The notes beneath the pieces are model-generated. The model saw only the letters and a list, made by a program, of their open reading frames with translations. It was not told where the DNA came from and did not search any database. The position numbers and the translations under genes were made by a program. A stretch of DNA of 64,000 nucleotides, taken from positions 172,353-236,352 of the forward strand of contig NZ_JAAFZT010000035.1 in assembly GCF_013336795.1 (NCBI RefSeq), in the 5' to 3' direction. The first letter of the stretch is position 1. Each line of letters opens with the position of its first letter. Source of the DNA: Alteripontixanthobacter muriae (GTDB lineage Bacteria; Pseudomonadota; Alphaproteobacteria; Sphingomonadales; Sphingomonadaceae). Shown piece by piece: positions 45,471 through 54,786 of this stretch.

Positions 45471-48004
45471 TATCCGCCTCTCAGCAAGCTGCTTACCCAT
45501 TGCTCGGCTTTGTCAGGCTCGTCGAACCAGTACTCTTCCAACAGAGGCCGAATCTCGGTTTCCACCGTCTGCTCGAACCAATCAACTGGATTGGAGATCT
45601 CGGAACTCGGAACGAAATAGCTGTGCCCGATCTGGTAGCCCCTTCCTAAACTCAGACGGTCGTCCGTTATCGCCTCATTGAGGGTTCCCATTCGCTGAAT
45701 GACCTGCCCAACAAGATCTAAGGGAATGCCAAATTTTTGCAGGTGACTACGGAAACCCGCACTCTCGAACAGAGGGTCCATCGTAATGAACGCAAAGCGT
45801 CTGCGAAGGGCGTAATCGACCATCGAAAGTGATCGATCGGCCGTATTCATCATACCAATAATGAATACGTTCGGAGGGATATGGAACCGTGGCTCGCCCT
45901 CCACAGCGTATGATAGCTGGACCCCCCAATCCGGAGACCGCTTGTCGCTCTCTATCAGCAACATTAACTCGCCGAAAATTTTGGACAAATTTCCGCGGTT
46001 GATCTCATCAATGATAAATACGAAATCTTTGTCCGGGTGCTCGATTGCTTCGATGCAGAAGCGGAAAAAACTTCCATCAAAGCGAGCAAATCCGCCGGAT
46101 CCGTCAGGTCTGTATCCTTGAACGAAATCTTCGTAGCCATAGGACTGATGGAACTGCACCGCTTCCACACGATTGCGATCCTTAGATCCGATTAGCGCAT
46201 AAGCGAGCCGATGAGCTATGTACGATTTCCCTACGCCAGGTGCTCCTTGGAGGACCAAATTTTTCTTCAGCCTCCAGGTGGCTAGGATCCGTTGGAATTC
46301 TTCCCGCTCAATGAATAGGCCGTCCATGGCGTCATCGATTGAGTACGGGAGAAGATTCTCCACCTCGAATGTCTCCACGTCAGGCTCGAGAACGTGCTCG
46401 ACAGCCTCTTCCTCGGCTAACCGATCATAAGCAGCGAGAAGGGGCTCCAAGAGATTTGAAAGCTGGGCGTCAGGCGGCAGCTGATCTCTTGCGAACTCTA
46501 CAAACGCAATGGTGCTTCGTTCGTAATTCGTAGGAAGCCTGCCCTCGCTCGCAAGGTCGATATCATTGGTGAGAGTGAAGCCGGCGGCCCCTAGCTCAGG
46601 GATCATCTGCCTATAGGTCGAAGATCGGCTGGCAAGCTCCTTCGCGCCTTCGGCCGGTCCGAGCGAATTCACGAGCTCCGTCACGCCTTGTGCTAAGGTG
46701 AGATAAACACGTGACAAGTCAGCTGCGATCAAGAAGACGCAATAGAGGCCTTTTTCTGTGGTGGTGGTCACGTTTCGATTGAGTAGGCCAATCCAGGGCA
46801 CCCGTGCCCAGTTTCCACTGCCAAGGCTTGATGAAACTTTGATGTGTGGTCGCGATCCTATCGGAGCCAGGTTTTGCAGGGCGTTGGTAGTATCGCTGAT
46901 CAACGACCAAAGTGGCTCCACACGGCCGTAAGGGCCGCTTCTAGCTTGCTCGAACTCTGTGAGTGATGCAGCGAAGGCGTCTGCAAAGGTAGTCTTGGTC
47001 TCATCAGCTCCAAGGTTCACGGACCCAGTTTTTGAAGCCCGGACTTCGTCCAGAAATTCACCAAAAATCTGTGCCATCCCTACCGCATCCGCCATAAGGT
47101 CGTAGTGGTCGAGATCTGGCTCCAATACGTATTTTGATATGCTCCCACCCGCATTTCGGGCGCCCTCACTACTCTTAAGGAACCGGATCCAGCTTGGAAG
47201 GTCGGGTCGATCATCTTGGTTAGGATCTAGACGAGTTTGGTTCCTAAAGTGCCATCCCCCCGAAGCTTCGAGCTTATTCGAAATTGTTTCTACTTGCTCA
47301 CTTTCTGCGCCGGGCATGAGCTCAAAAATCTCCGGAGCTGCCGCTCTCATTTTGGCTTTTATCTTGCTGTCGGAGAATCCGCTTGGATGGGTTGCGGGAG
47401 AAAACCCGAACTCCACACCTCGCTCTGATACTATCATGAACAGCTGAGGATTTCCTACAAACGGCTCTGCGTTCTCGGTTGCATAAATGCCAAACCAAAG
47501 GTCTTTGGGTACATAACCACGGACGCCACTTCGAAGATGAAAACCGGATGTCAGAGCGAGGCGATAATCCTCAGCACCTAAAGTATATAATAGAGCTTCT
47601 CCGTAGGCTTTGAGAGCGCTCGTTACTCTTATGTATGCGCCGCGCTCTTCGTTGCTCAGATCCGCATATTTGCTCTTCTGCCTTGAGCTTCGGAGGAGAG
47701 CGATGTCCCTTGAGGTGACATGCGCCCCGTCAGCAAATCGGAAACTTAGGCTTTCAAGCTTTCTCTTTATGCTCTCGCCACCTGAAAACTCCGAGTTCTT
47801 CATTGGCCCTTGTTCGGGAAACTGCTTACCAACCGCCACGCCCGCTATCGCTTTGGAGTCGTAATACCTGCCTTCGTGCTCGACGAAATATGACTTCGCT
47901 TCGCCGTATCCGTACTTCCGCAGGAACTCTGCTCGCCCAAGCCGATCGTGTTCAGACATTGCTTCAAGCACGGCTTCCCGGCTGGTCAGTTCGTTTATGC
48001 TCAA
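45470..48004 (-). CDS. mcrB: McrB-like GTPase/AAA+ with ScoMcrA-type head
   Basis: The protein of about 844 residues has several parts. Residues about 7-90 resemble the ScoMcrA-like N-terminal head (FLRKYGYGEAKSY, YDSKAIAGVA, FSGGESIKRKLE). The stretch 95-340 is unassigned. About 385-510 matches the MrcB_N/DUF3578 domain (WARVPWIGLL, YCVFLIAADLSRVYL). The AAA+ motor follows: Walker A GAPGVGKS, Walker B FIIDEINRGN and the McrB-type MNTADRS. I use TTG at 48004, eight bases after GGAGG; a GTG lies at 48013. Substrate is probably modified DNA. Confidence 0.86.
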   Translation of the reverse strand: MSINELTSREAVLEAMSEHDRLGRAEFLRKYGYGEAKSYFVEHEGRYYDSKAIAGVAVGKQFPEQGPMKNSEFSGGESIKRKLESLSFRFADGAHVTSRDIALLRSSRQKSKYADLSNEERGAYIRVTSALKAYGEALLYTLGAEDYRLALTSGFHLRSGVRGYVPKDLWFGIYATENAEPFVGNPQLFMIVSERGVEFGFSPATHPSGFSDSKIKAKMRAAAPEIFELMPGAESEQVETISNKLEASGGWHFRNQTRLDPNQDDRPDLPSWIRFLKSSEGARNAGGSISKYVLEPDLDHYDLMADAVGMAQIFGEFLDEVRASKTGSVNLGADETKTTFADAFAASLTEFEQARSGPYGRVEPLWSLISDTTNALQNLAPIGSRPHIKVSSSLGSGNWARVPWIGLLNRNVTTTTEKGLYCVFLIAADLSRVYLTLAQGVTELVNSLGPAEGAKELASRSSTYRQMIPELGAAGFTLTNDIDLASEGRLPTNYERSTIAFVEFARDQLPPDAQLSNLLEPLLAAYDRLAEEEAVEHVLEPDVETFEVENLLPYSIDDAMDGLFIEREEFQRILATWRLKKNLVLQGAPGVGKSYIAHRLAYALIGSKDRNRVEAVQFHQSYGYEDFVQGYRPDGSGGFARFDGSFFRFCIEAIEHPDKDFVFIIDEINRGNLSKIFGELMLLIESDKRSPDWGVQLSYAVEGEPRFHIPPNVFIIGMMNTADRSLSMVDYALRRRFAFITMDPLFESAGFRSHLQKFGIPLDLVGQVIQRMGTLNEAITDDRLSLGRGYQIGHSYFVPSSEISNPVDWFEQTVETEIRPLLEEYWFDEPDKAEQWVSSLLRGG

Positions 48005-48200
48005 GCCACCCACCTCCCTGGTTTTCCTGCTTTACCTACGATAAAATCGGGCAGTTTGACCAGCCGAGAAACATCCCGCCAATTTTCGACAACATAAAGA
48101 GGCCATAATAGCTTTATCGTTGTTGACGGATTGCGTCGTGAGCATGACTGCTCTTTTGTCTGTTATAGAAAATAACTCAGAGTAGTATCCTGCGTTTGGG

Positions 48201-49202
48201 ATGAGGGGCCAATTGACTAACTCATTTGCAACACTTGAGCGCTTCATACGCGACGACATGCGGATGTCGCACGTGTACCAGCCCGTCATGCTTTTGGAAC
48301 TGTTGAGGTCGCGAGGCACGGCTTCAGTAGAGCAGATTGCGAAAGCGCTGCTCGCTCACGATTCCTCTCAAGTCGAATATTATGAGCAAGTCACCAAGAA
48401 CACGGTCGGCAAAGTTCTGACCAGAAATCGGAAGGTCACTGAGCGTGAGGGCGACACTTTTCGGCTGAGAGGGTTCGAGGAGCTTACCGACGAGCAGATT
48501 GCTTCATTGGCGGCGCTCTGCGCCGGAAAGATCGGAGATTACATTGCTAAGCGAGGGGCAGCAATTTGGGCTCATCGCCGCAAATCAGTCGGCTATGTTC
48601 CTGGCACAGCGCGATATGAGGTGCTGAAGCGAGCGAAGTTTCACTGTGAGCTCTGTGGTGTGCGAGCCGACGAAAGAGCTCTGGAGGTAGACCACATTGT
48701 GCCGCGGAACTGCGGCGGAACGGATGATCTCATCAACCTCCAAGCGCTCTGCTACTCATGCAACGCTTCGAAGAGGGACCGCGACGACACGGACTTTCGC
48801 GATGTGGCCGCAAAATATGAAGACCGTTCGGAGGGCTGCCCTTTTTGTGAACTCCCTGCCAAGCGCATTGTAGCTGAGAACGCCTTAGCGATTGCCTTTA
48901 GGGATGGCTTTCCGGTCACCGATCAGCACACCTTGATCGTCCCGCGCCGACATGTCGCCGATTACTTCGATCTATTTCAGCCAGAGCGAAATGCCATCCA
49001 GTTGCTGCTCCAGGAGCAGAGAAGGTCGATCGAGCTAAGTGATGCCGCTGTCAGCGGGTTCAACATTGGCATGAACGCAGGTGCGTCCGCCGGTCAGACA
49101 GTCTTTCACTGTCAAGTGCACCTCATCCCGCGACAGTCCGGAGATGTCGCAGATCCGAGAGGAGGCGTTCGAGGGGTGATACCAGACAAGCAACAATATT
49201 GA
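48201..49202 (+). CDS. HNH endonuclease fused to a HIT-like domain
   Basis: The 333-residue protein has an N-terminal winged-helix-like part (1-90), an HNH domain (C149, C152, EVDHIVP at 162-168, C184, C187) and a C-terminal HIT-type domain with a CPFC pair (213-216) and GQTVFHCQVHLIPR. In the HIT triad the central His, normally the nucleophile, is replaced by Gln (H303-x-Q305-x-H307). So the nuclease looks intact while the nucleotide hydrolase looks altered, perhaps into a sensor. It is 10 bases upstream of a CoiA-like gene and divergent from mcrB. Confidence 0.83.
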   Translation: MRGQLTNSFATLERFIRDDMRMSHVYQPVMLLELLRSRGTASVEQIAKALLAHDSSQVEYYEQVTKNTVGKVLTRNRKVTEREGDTFRLRGFEELTDEQIASLAALCAGKIGDYIAKRGAAIWAHRRKSVGYVPGTARYEVLKRAKFHCELCGVRADERALEVDHIVPRNCGGTDDLINLQALCYSCNASKRDRDDTDFRDVAAKYEDRSEGCPFCELPAKRIVAENALAIAFRDGFPVTDQHTLIVPRRHVADYFDLFQPERNAIQLLLQEQRRSIELSDAAVSGFNIGMNAGASAGQTVFHCQVHLIPRQSGDVADPRGGVRGVIPDKQQY

Positions 49203-49212
49203 GGATGACGAC

Positions 49213-50262
49213 GTGCCGGTTAGGTGCAGCGACAATGCCGGAGCTTCCATCTATTCCTTCGATCTGAGCAGACCGGAGTGGGATGCTCTCGCGACAGAGA
49301 ATAAATTCCGGCGGCACCTGCACATGCCATGCTGTAATGCAGCTGTTTCGCTGAAAAGGTCTCGTCGCGGCACTCCTTTCTTTGCCCACGTGCGGCGGGG
49401 CGAGTGTACCACCGCACCCGAGACTGAAGAGCATATGCTTCTGAAGCGCTTGATCGTGGAATCAGCCCGCCGGGATGGGTGGAACGCAGTTCCGGAAGTT
49501 CAAGGCACCTCACCAATAGGCGATTGGCGGGCAGATGTGCTCGCTATCAAAGATGCGCGTAAGGTTGCCGTTGAAGTACAGTGGTCCTCTCAGACCGCAA
49601 CGATGACACTAGAGCGGCAAGAGCGCTATCGAGCTGGCGGGGTGGAGGGAGTATGGCTGATAAGGCAGCCGGGATTTCCAATTTCCCGCGATCTTCCAGC
49701 GGTCGTTTTAGGCGGCAAGCTACCGGAACTGACCGCTTTGCTGCCAGCCGACGAAGAAGCCTCGGCGCGCCACCGGAGTGAGCCGGAGCATTGGCTCCAG
49801 GTTCTCCCCATCGACGAGTTTCTCAATGCTCTCTTTGGCGGTCGCTTTTGGTTTGGCCCGGCCATAGGAACCCCGGCGAGCGTCCACCTGCTGGGAGGTC
49901 TGCACTACTGCTATCGCTGCGGCGCTGAGGGCACCGTTGTTTCATACGTAAACCTTGTAACCGAACATGACCGATGCTGGTTCTCACTCCGGGAACTCGG
50001 GAAAGTCGAAGCTGTGTGGCCTGAATTTAATGCACTGCTGATAAGCGCCAAAGAGCCTATCCGCTTCGCATATCGAACGACCAAGCGAGGAGAACGCTAC
50101 CTTTGCAATGAGTGCATTCATTGCGGAGCCTTCACCGGACAGAATTACATTCAGGGGCTAATTGGAAGAGTTGCGGTAATTGATGCCGTCATCTCTCCAG
50201 CATGGCGAAAGGCGGCTTGTCGGCACGCAATTACCTTCCCCGTTGGAGAATTCACCCTGTAA
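49213..50262 (+). CDS. CoiA-like nuclease-fold protein
   Basis: The 349-residue protein resembles competence protein CoiA: an N-terminal Cys-containing part (MPCCNAAVSLKR, FFAHVRRGEC) and a PD-(D/E)xK-like core with GDWRADVLAI and VAVEVQWSSQT. The C-terminal half has two CxxC pairs (CYRCG, CNECIHCG), likely zinc ribbons. Its place beside the HNH-HIT gene and within a defence island suggests a DNA-acting defence role rather than natural competence. The start follows a purine-rich site closely. Confidence 0.75.
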   Translation: MPVRCSDNAGASIYSFDLSRPEWDALATENKFRRHLHMPCCNAAVSLKRSRRGTPFFAHVRRGECTTAPETEEHMLLKRLIVESARRDGWNAVPEVQGTSPIGDWRADVLAIKDARKVAVEVQWSSQTATMTLERQERYRAGGVEGVWLIRQPGFPISRDLPAVVLGGKLPELTALLPADEEASARHRSEPEHWLQVLPIDEFLNALFGGRFWFGPAIGTPASVHLLGGLHYCYRCGAEGTVVSYVNLVTEHDRCWFSLRELGKVEAVWPEFNALLISAKEPIRFAYRTTKRGERYLCNECIHCGAFTGQNYIQGLIGRVAVIDAVISPAWRKAACRHAITFPVGEFTL

Positions 50263-50294
50263 AAGCGTGAGACTTTATGGCCTCAAAAGCCCGT

Positions 50295-50669
50295 TCAAGG
50301 GAATAGGTTTGCTAGAAACCCTTTCTTACGGACTTCCGAGGTCTCGCGCTTTTGAGCCTCAGCTTTCGGCTCCAAGGGTGCGAATAGATCGCGGTCTGCG
50401 CCCGGTGCCGACTGCTCAGTTTTCACGGGTTCGGGATCCACACCAAACCGTTTGCGTGCTTTCTGACGCAGCTCTTCCCTGCGCTCTGCAACGGCTGCCT
50501 CGATACTCTTGTGGATGAAAGCGGGTTCACGTTTCAGGATCGACCTTACTCGGATCACTGCGGTTACCGCATCGAGTTCAAAGTGCTCCTTCGCCATGTT
50601 AGAGCGAGAGAGTTTTTCATGCGCCTTGCGTTCGTCTTTCATAGGATTGAGCGAAGGGAACACAGCCAT
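50295..50669 (-). CDS. small charged hypothetical protein, third gene of the GT4 cassette
   Basis: The 124-residue protein is Lys/Arg/Glu-rich and helical, with no catalytic motif and a disordered, charged C-terminal part ending KKGFLANLFP. The start ATG at 50669 is 32 bases after the stop of the pentapeptide/SF2 gene on the same strand, so it is probably in the same operon. It is convergent with the CoiA-like gene. Function unknown. Confidence 0.6.
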   Translation of the reverse strand: MAVFPSLNPMKDERKAHEKLSRSNMAKEHFELDAVTAVIRVRSILKREPAFIHKSIEAAVAERREELRQKARKRFGVDPEPVKTEQSAPGADRDLFAPLEPKAEAQKRETSEVRKKGFLANLFP

Positions 50670-50701
50670 GACGGTAAAGTCACCCGGGACGCCGGTGCCG
50701 C

Positions 50702-52126
50702 TTACCGCTTCAGGAAACCTCCGCCACGAGGCTGCAAGGAATCCACATAGTCGAGCACGACGAGAGGGTCTCGGGCCGAGTGTCCGTACTGCGGTGTGAA
50801 CTGTAGGTCCTGAGCGAGAGTATCTTCAACCGCCGCAAGCAGGCCGACGATTCCCACGCGCGACCAATCCGCGGAGCTAGCGATTCCAGGAGTCATGCAA
50901 AGCAGTGTTCCTGGGGCGTCTAGAAGAGCATTCGCCATGTTCCTGTCGTAGCTGTACGAGCTGATTGCCAAAGTTCTCGCGAGGCCTGTGCGCGTCGCAA
51001 ATTCCTCGTCTTCTAGCCATCTGTCCACCAGCTCCGAGCTGAAAGTGGCAGTTTCCAAGTCTTTGCAGATAAGCACGCGAGACCCGTTGGCGGTTTCCGA
51101 CTCTGAAATATCGTCGGAAAACTGGCGCACTGCGCTAGTGACACCTTCGATGTTAAAACCACCGCGGGTCGTTAGATTCCTGTTCGAAGGGATCACATCA
51201 TCCGTCGAACGCCTTACAATGCGTGAGGGGCGGAGCCACCCATCTTCGACTGCATAGTCAGCCCCATAGATAAAGTGAAATTCTTCGAAGACTTCCATCA
51301 ATTTCTTAAGAGAACGACCCGCTCCGACGCCCATGTTCGGAGAGATAGATGTGATCGCTGCGATGCGGGCATCATAGAATGCCTCGCTGATTGGTCTCAG
51401 AGACGGTGCGGATCGCGGACCGAAGTTGGAAAAAATGAGGTGACTTACAGCTTCCCTCGGAACCAAAAAATCCTGTCCGTAGCCGTGTCGTATCTTCGAG
51501 AGCTGGCTTACGGATCCCACAACAATGCGTGGCCGCTCAAGGGAGATCTCATTACCCTGAGTGCGCTGAGCAACCACGTCGCCAAATTCGCGAGATAGCG
51601 CTGCAAATATCTGTTCTCGCTCTGCCGCTGTGCCTGCGAGAACGAGTGCCACCCCCACCTCTTTGCTCTGCAGCAAATCTGCCAATAGCTCGAGAACCAC
51701 CACCAATTTTCCTGTCCCGGCGGCCATGCTTATTAAAGCCCTCCCATGTGGCTCGCGCAGCCGAGCCCGAAGAACCTCAAGCGCTGCGGTCTGGTGCCGC
51801 GCGAGTTTCTCACGACGAGTGGAAAGTGGACCTCTAATGCGGCGCGTCGACCTCGTCTTTGCAGCGAATATGGCGCCCTCCAGATTGGCCTCGTCCAGGA
51901 TTGCGCCTCGAACATCCGCAGCGTCGAGCCGAGCGTAACGGAGATCCGCGCCCGTGAAATCGAAGCCAGCAAGATTACAGGTGCCGAAATCAACACCTGC
52001 GAGATCTGCCTCACGGAAGTCCTTCGCCGGGTTTAGGCCAGAGAGCCGGACAAGCTCTGTAAAACTCGAGCCTTTGGCAGCGAGTAGTCGGCTGGCCACC
52101 GCACGGGCCTCATCACTTAGCGTCAT
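50702..52126 (-). CDS. pentapeptide-repeat protein fused to a degenerate SF2 ATPase
   Basis: In this 474-residue protein, residues 37-88 are pentapeptide repeats (ADLAGVDF, ADLRYARL, ANLEGAIF). Then comes a helicase-like domain with Walker A AAGTGK (135-140). The expected DEAH motif is replaced by LIFSNF, and the second RecA-like domain has no arginine finger that I can see, so ATP hydrolysis is doubtful. The ATG at 52126 overlaps the end of the glycosyltransferase gene by 14 bases, meaning the two are translated together. I do not know a named system with this architecture. Confidence 0.72.
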   Translation of the reverse strand: MTLSDEARAVASRLLAAKGSSFTELVRLSGLNPAKDFREADLAGVDFGTCNLAGFDFTGADLRYARLDAADVRGAILDEANLEGAIFAAKTRSTRRIRGPLSTRREKLARHQTAALEVLRARLREPHGRALISMAAGTGKLVVVLELLADLLQSKEVGVALVLAGTAAEREQIFAALSREFGDVVAQRTQGNEISLERPRIVVGSVSQLSKIRHGYGQDFLVPREAVSHLIFSNFGPRSAPSLRPISEAFYDARIAAITSISPNMGVGAGRSLKKLMEVFEEFHFIYGADYAVEDGWLRPSRIVRRSTDDVIPSNRNLTTRGGFNIEGVTSAVRQFSDDISESETANGSRVLICKDLETATFSSELVDRWLEDEEFATRTGLARTLAISSYSYDRNMANALLDAPGTLLCMTPGIASSADWSRVGIVGLLAAVEDTLAQDLQFTPQYGHSARDPLVVLDYVDSLQPRGGGFLKR

Positions 52127-53969
52127 TGTCGGGCCCAACGTAAGCTGATGAAAGGACCACATGGCCTGATCGGCTATCGAACACAGCGCTTTTAAGAAAC
52201 ACACCAAGGACCTTCTTCGTAGTTATGTCGATCTCCTCGGCGTCAATCTCCGCAAAAGTGCACGCCACGTCAGTCTTCGCTGCTAACACTTCTACACTGG
52301 CGTCAGCTGGCGTGTTGGGCGGGCTTTCGATGAGGCAAAGCGCCTCATCGCCAAGAACCTTGCCGGCCAAAACCTCGTCGCCCGCAGCTGATGTGATTTC
52401 CCATATTCCACCAGCTCGGGCACTGATGCCGGGTGTTCTCTCGGGACGATCTCCCAAGCGTTCTCCCCTAATCCGTCCGTGCGTTGGCTTCACCTCGAGG
52501 GTTGCTCGGCGGATACCGATCACCACTCCCACACCGTCCACTTCGATTTCTGTAGCTCCGAACCTTAGCTCGACGATGAGGTTTAGCAGACCCGACGCAC
52601 TTCCTTGCCCTGCTGACAGGTCGAGTTCAGCACATCGAGGATAGCGATCACGGACCCGAGACCTGGCGTCTACCGGAGCCGTAGGAGTGGCTGCGTTGGC
52701 GCGCGAGCCAGCCAGCTCTTTCTCCAGCGGAACCGATAAACCCTGGCGGGCCAGGGCGCGGAGAAAGTCCGTGGCTGCTGTTCCCCAGTTGCAGCCGAGC
52801 TGGCTCTTGAGCTGATTCCGCAGACTCTGAGCATCCCTGCGCGCCTTCGGAATGTTCTTGGCAACCTTAATCACCGCATCAGCCATAGCTTCAACGTCTG
52901 CTTCGTGATCCATTCCGCTGATATGGACAGAGGAGAAGCAGCCTGTTCCAGCGCCGCCGAGTTGGTCATCAATAAACCGCTTGATGCCGGTCGCATCCCC
53001 CAGCACCAGAGGAACCTCACAACCGATCGCCTCCCAGCCGACCAGGCCGAATCCTTCCCGAATGGAGGGAAGTATAGCGAGATTGGATCGCGCCAATTGC
53101 TTCACTACCTCGCGGCCCGAGCTATCGAACGGAGTTGGCACGACCGCGATCCGCCGTCGAGCACGCTCGCTTGCGATCTTCTCGAGCTCGCCCTCCTCGA
53201 TGCGTCCGGCGTCGACACCCATTATAACCAGTTCCGGGTATTCGAGAGCTGGCAGAAGGTTGGCGGATTTGAAGACTGCTGCTCCCAATGCCTCCGCAGC
53301 CAACCGGCTCTGCTTTAGTGGCTCCGACTCAAGATCAAAACGGCCTGCCACGACGACTCGAAGCTGACTGTCGCTAGCGTCGTTGATTTTGAACTCTTGA
53401 GGAAAGCCGGGGACGAGAAGATTGGCATCGCGTCCGGAGAGTTCCCTTGCTGATTGCTGGAGTTCCGTTCCCACGCCGAACACGGCGCCACCTTGACTGA
53501 ATAGTTCTCGCTGGTTCCGATCTTTGTCTCCGGCAGCAACACCATGTCCACCGCTGATGTTCTCATAGCTCAGGTAACGCATGTGGTGGATCAGTGCAGC
53601 GGAGCCTCCCAAATCCTCTGCGGCTTTCAATGCAACAAAACCGGTTTTGATATCGTGCCCGACCCAGACATCGACCTGATCAGATCCGCAGTTATCTTGA
53701 AGCCATTTAGCGGCCGCGCCGCCAGCATCTGGCGCCGGCAGGCCGTGCGCGTCAGGCTCTACAGGGATGAGCGAGACACCAGAGCTCTCGGCGCTCGCGA
53801 TCGCCTCGCCAGTGGGCCTAGGGACTGCGCAGAACACCTTGATTTGGGGCTGGCCTACCTGCGCGAGCCCTATTGCGAAATCTCGGTTGAATGCGTTGAT
53901 GCCGCCGCGACCGGATCCCCAGTCTGAAGCGAAAAGCACAATCTGCAACTGCATCCCCCCTGCAACCAT
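52113..53969 (-). CDS. GT4-type glycosyltransferase with an unassigned C-terminal domain
   Basis: The first 420 residues form a GT-B glycosyltransferase: an N-terminal Rossmann strand (LQIVLFASDWG), VVVAGRFDLES as the start of the second domain, and the EX7E motif in REGFGLVGWEA, both Glu intact. The last 180 residues are beta-rich, without known motifs. The protein is soluble with no membrane anchor. Its partner is an ATPase-like protein, not a polysaccharide gene cluster, so the sugar acceptor may be a protein, nucleic acid or small molecule. A second ATG at 53954 is possible. Confidence 0.75.
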   Translation of the reverse strand: MVAGGMQLQIVLFASDWGSGRGGINAFNRDFAIGLAQVGQPQIKVFCAVPRPTGEAIASAESSGVSLIPVEPDAHGLPAPDAGGAAAKWLQDNCGSDQVDVWVGHDIKTGFVALKAAEDLGGSAALIHHMRYLSYENISGGHGVAAGDKDRNQRELFSQGGAVFGVGTELQQSARELSGRDANLLVPGFPQEFKINDASDSQLRVVVAGRFDLESEPLKQSRLAAEALGAAVFKSANLLPALEYPELVIMGVDAGRIEEGELEKIASERARRRIAVVPTPFDSSGREVVKQLARSNLAILPSIREGFGLVGWEAIGCEVPLVLGDATGIKRFIDDQLGGAGTGCFSSVHISGMDHEADVEAMADAVIKVAKNIPKARRDAQSLRNQLKSQLGCNWGTAATDFLRALARQGLSVPLEKELAGSRANAATPTAPVDARSRVRDRYPRCAELDLSAGQGSASGLLNLIVELRFGATEIEVDGVGVVIGIRRATLEVKPTHGRIRGERLGDRPERTPGISARAGGIWEITSAAGDEVLAGKVLGDEALCLIESPPNTPADASVEVLAAKTDVACTFAEIDAEEIDITTKKVLGVFLKSAVFDSRSGHVVLSSAYVGPDNDAK

Positions 53970-54213
53970 AGCTCAGTCGAGGTAGGCTAGCATTCTTAAC
54001 TCTCAACAAGAAGACCGCGAGCTGGAGATGAGCTGAACTTAGGCTCCACTGTTGACGATATTCATGGCCTGCTGCTTTGCCACCACCGGTGGCTGCTCCG
54101 TTTCGCTGTAGATGGCCGGCCAGAATGGATTTTTGCTATCAAGCCGATGGACTGAGGAACCTAGCTCGCTTACCTCCGCCGCGGCCATGGGCGGCAATGG
54201 CATGCAGTTTCGC

Positions 54214-54756
54214 CTAGCTCAGCAGCGTAACGTTCGGCGAGGTTTGGTAGCCGATCCGCTTTTCCATTATTAAATCCCCGACCAGCGTCACATCCCACGC
54301 AAGGCCCCGCCTACGGAGTTCGCGCCGTATGTCTGCGCGAACACCCGGCAGGGAGGCAGCAGCAAGCAACACGATGCCGTTCCAGCGGATTGTCTCGGGG
54401 CCCTCAGCAGAACTTAGAACTTGCAACAGCGAAAGCCGTAGTAGAAGTCTGAAATTCGGGAAATATAAACAGGTGTTTCTGGCAAGCTGCCGAGCACAGG
54501 CGGAGCTGTTTCGGTCCAGTCTCTGTTTCAGACGCCCCCAAGGCAGTGTTGACAAAAAAATCGCCGCCGCCGCCCACTCGTCGCTTTCGAGGTATTGAGA
54601 CGCGTGAGACATGAGTCCGCGCGAGGCATTTATGTATTCTAGCGTGAGGTAGGTCGTCGCGGAATCCGGAGCTTGACTGCCTTCGCGAGTAAGGCGCTCT
54701 TCAGCGTAGTCTAAGACATCTTGCAAAATCGCGTGCGCTTTGTCGTCGAAAGTCAT
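54214..54756 (-). CDS. hypothetical protein, 180 aa
   Basis: The product is helical and Leu/Ala/Arg-rich with no catalytic motif or membrane segment of clear strength. It starts at the ATG at 54756, 30 bases after the DUF5681-like gene on the same strand, and is followed by a 244-base gap holding a small GC-rich hairpin (54079-54093). It may belong to the mobility module rather than the GT4 cassette. Function unknown. Confidence 0.55.
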   Translation of the reverse strand: MTFDDKAHAILQDVLDYAEERLTREGSQAPDSATTYLTLEYINASRGLMSHASQYLESDEWAAAAIFLSTLPWGRLKQRLDRNSSACARQLARNTCLYFPNFRLLLRLSLLQVLSSAEGPETIRWNGIVLLAAASLPGVRADIRRELRRRGLAWDVTLVGDLIMEKRIGYQTSPNVTLLS

Positions 54757-54786
54757 TAGCCAATCTCCAGATCGGGGCCTTGCGTT

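Noticed and set aside
52113..53969. A capsule or lipopolysaccharide glycosyltransferase locus
   Set aside because: No other sugar-metabolism, flippase or polymerase genes lie nearby, and the partner gene is a helicase-like protein.
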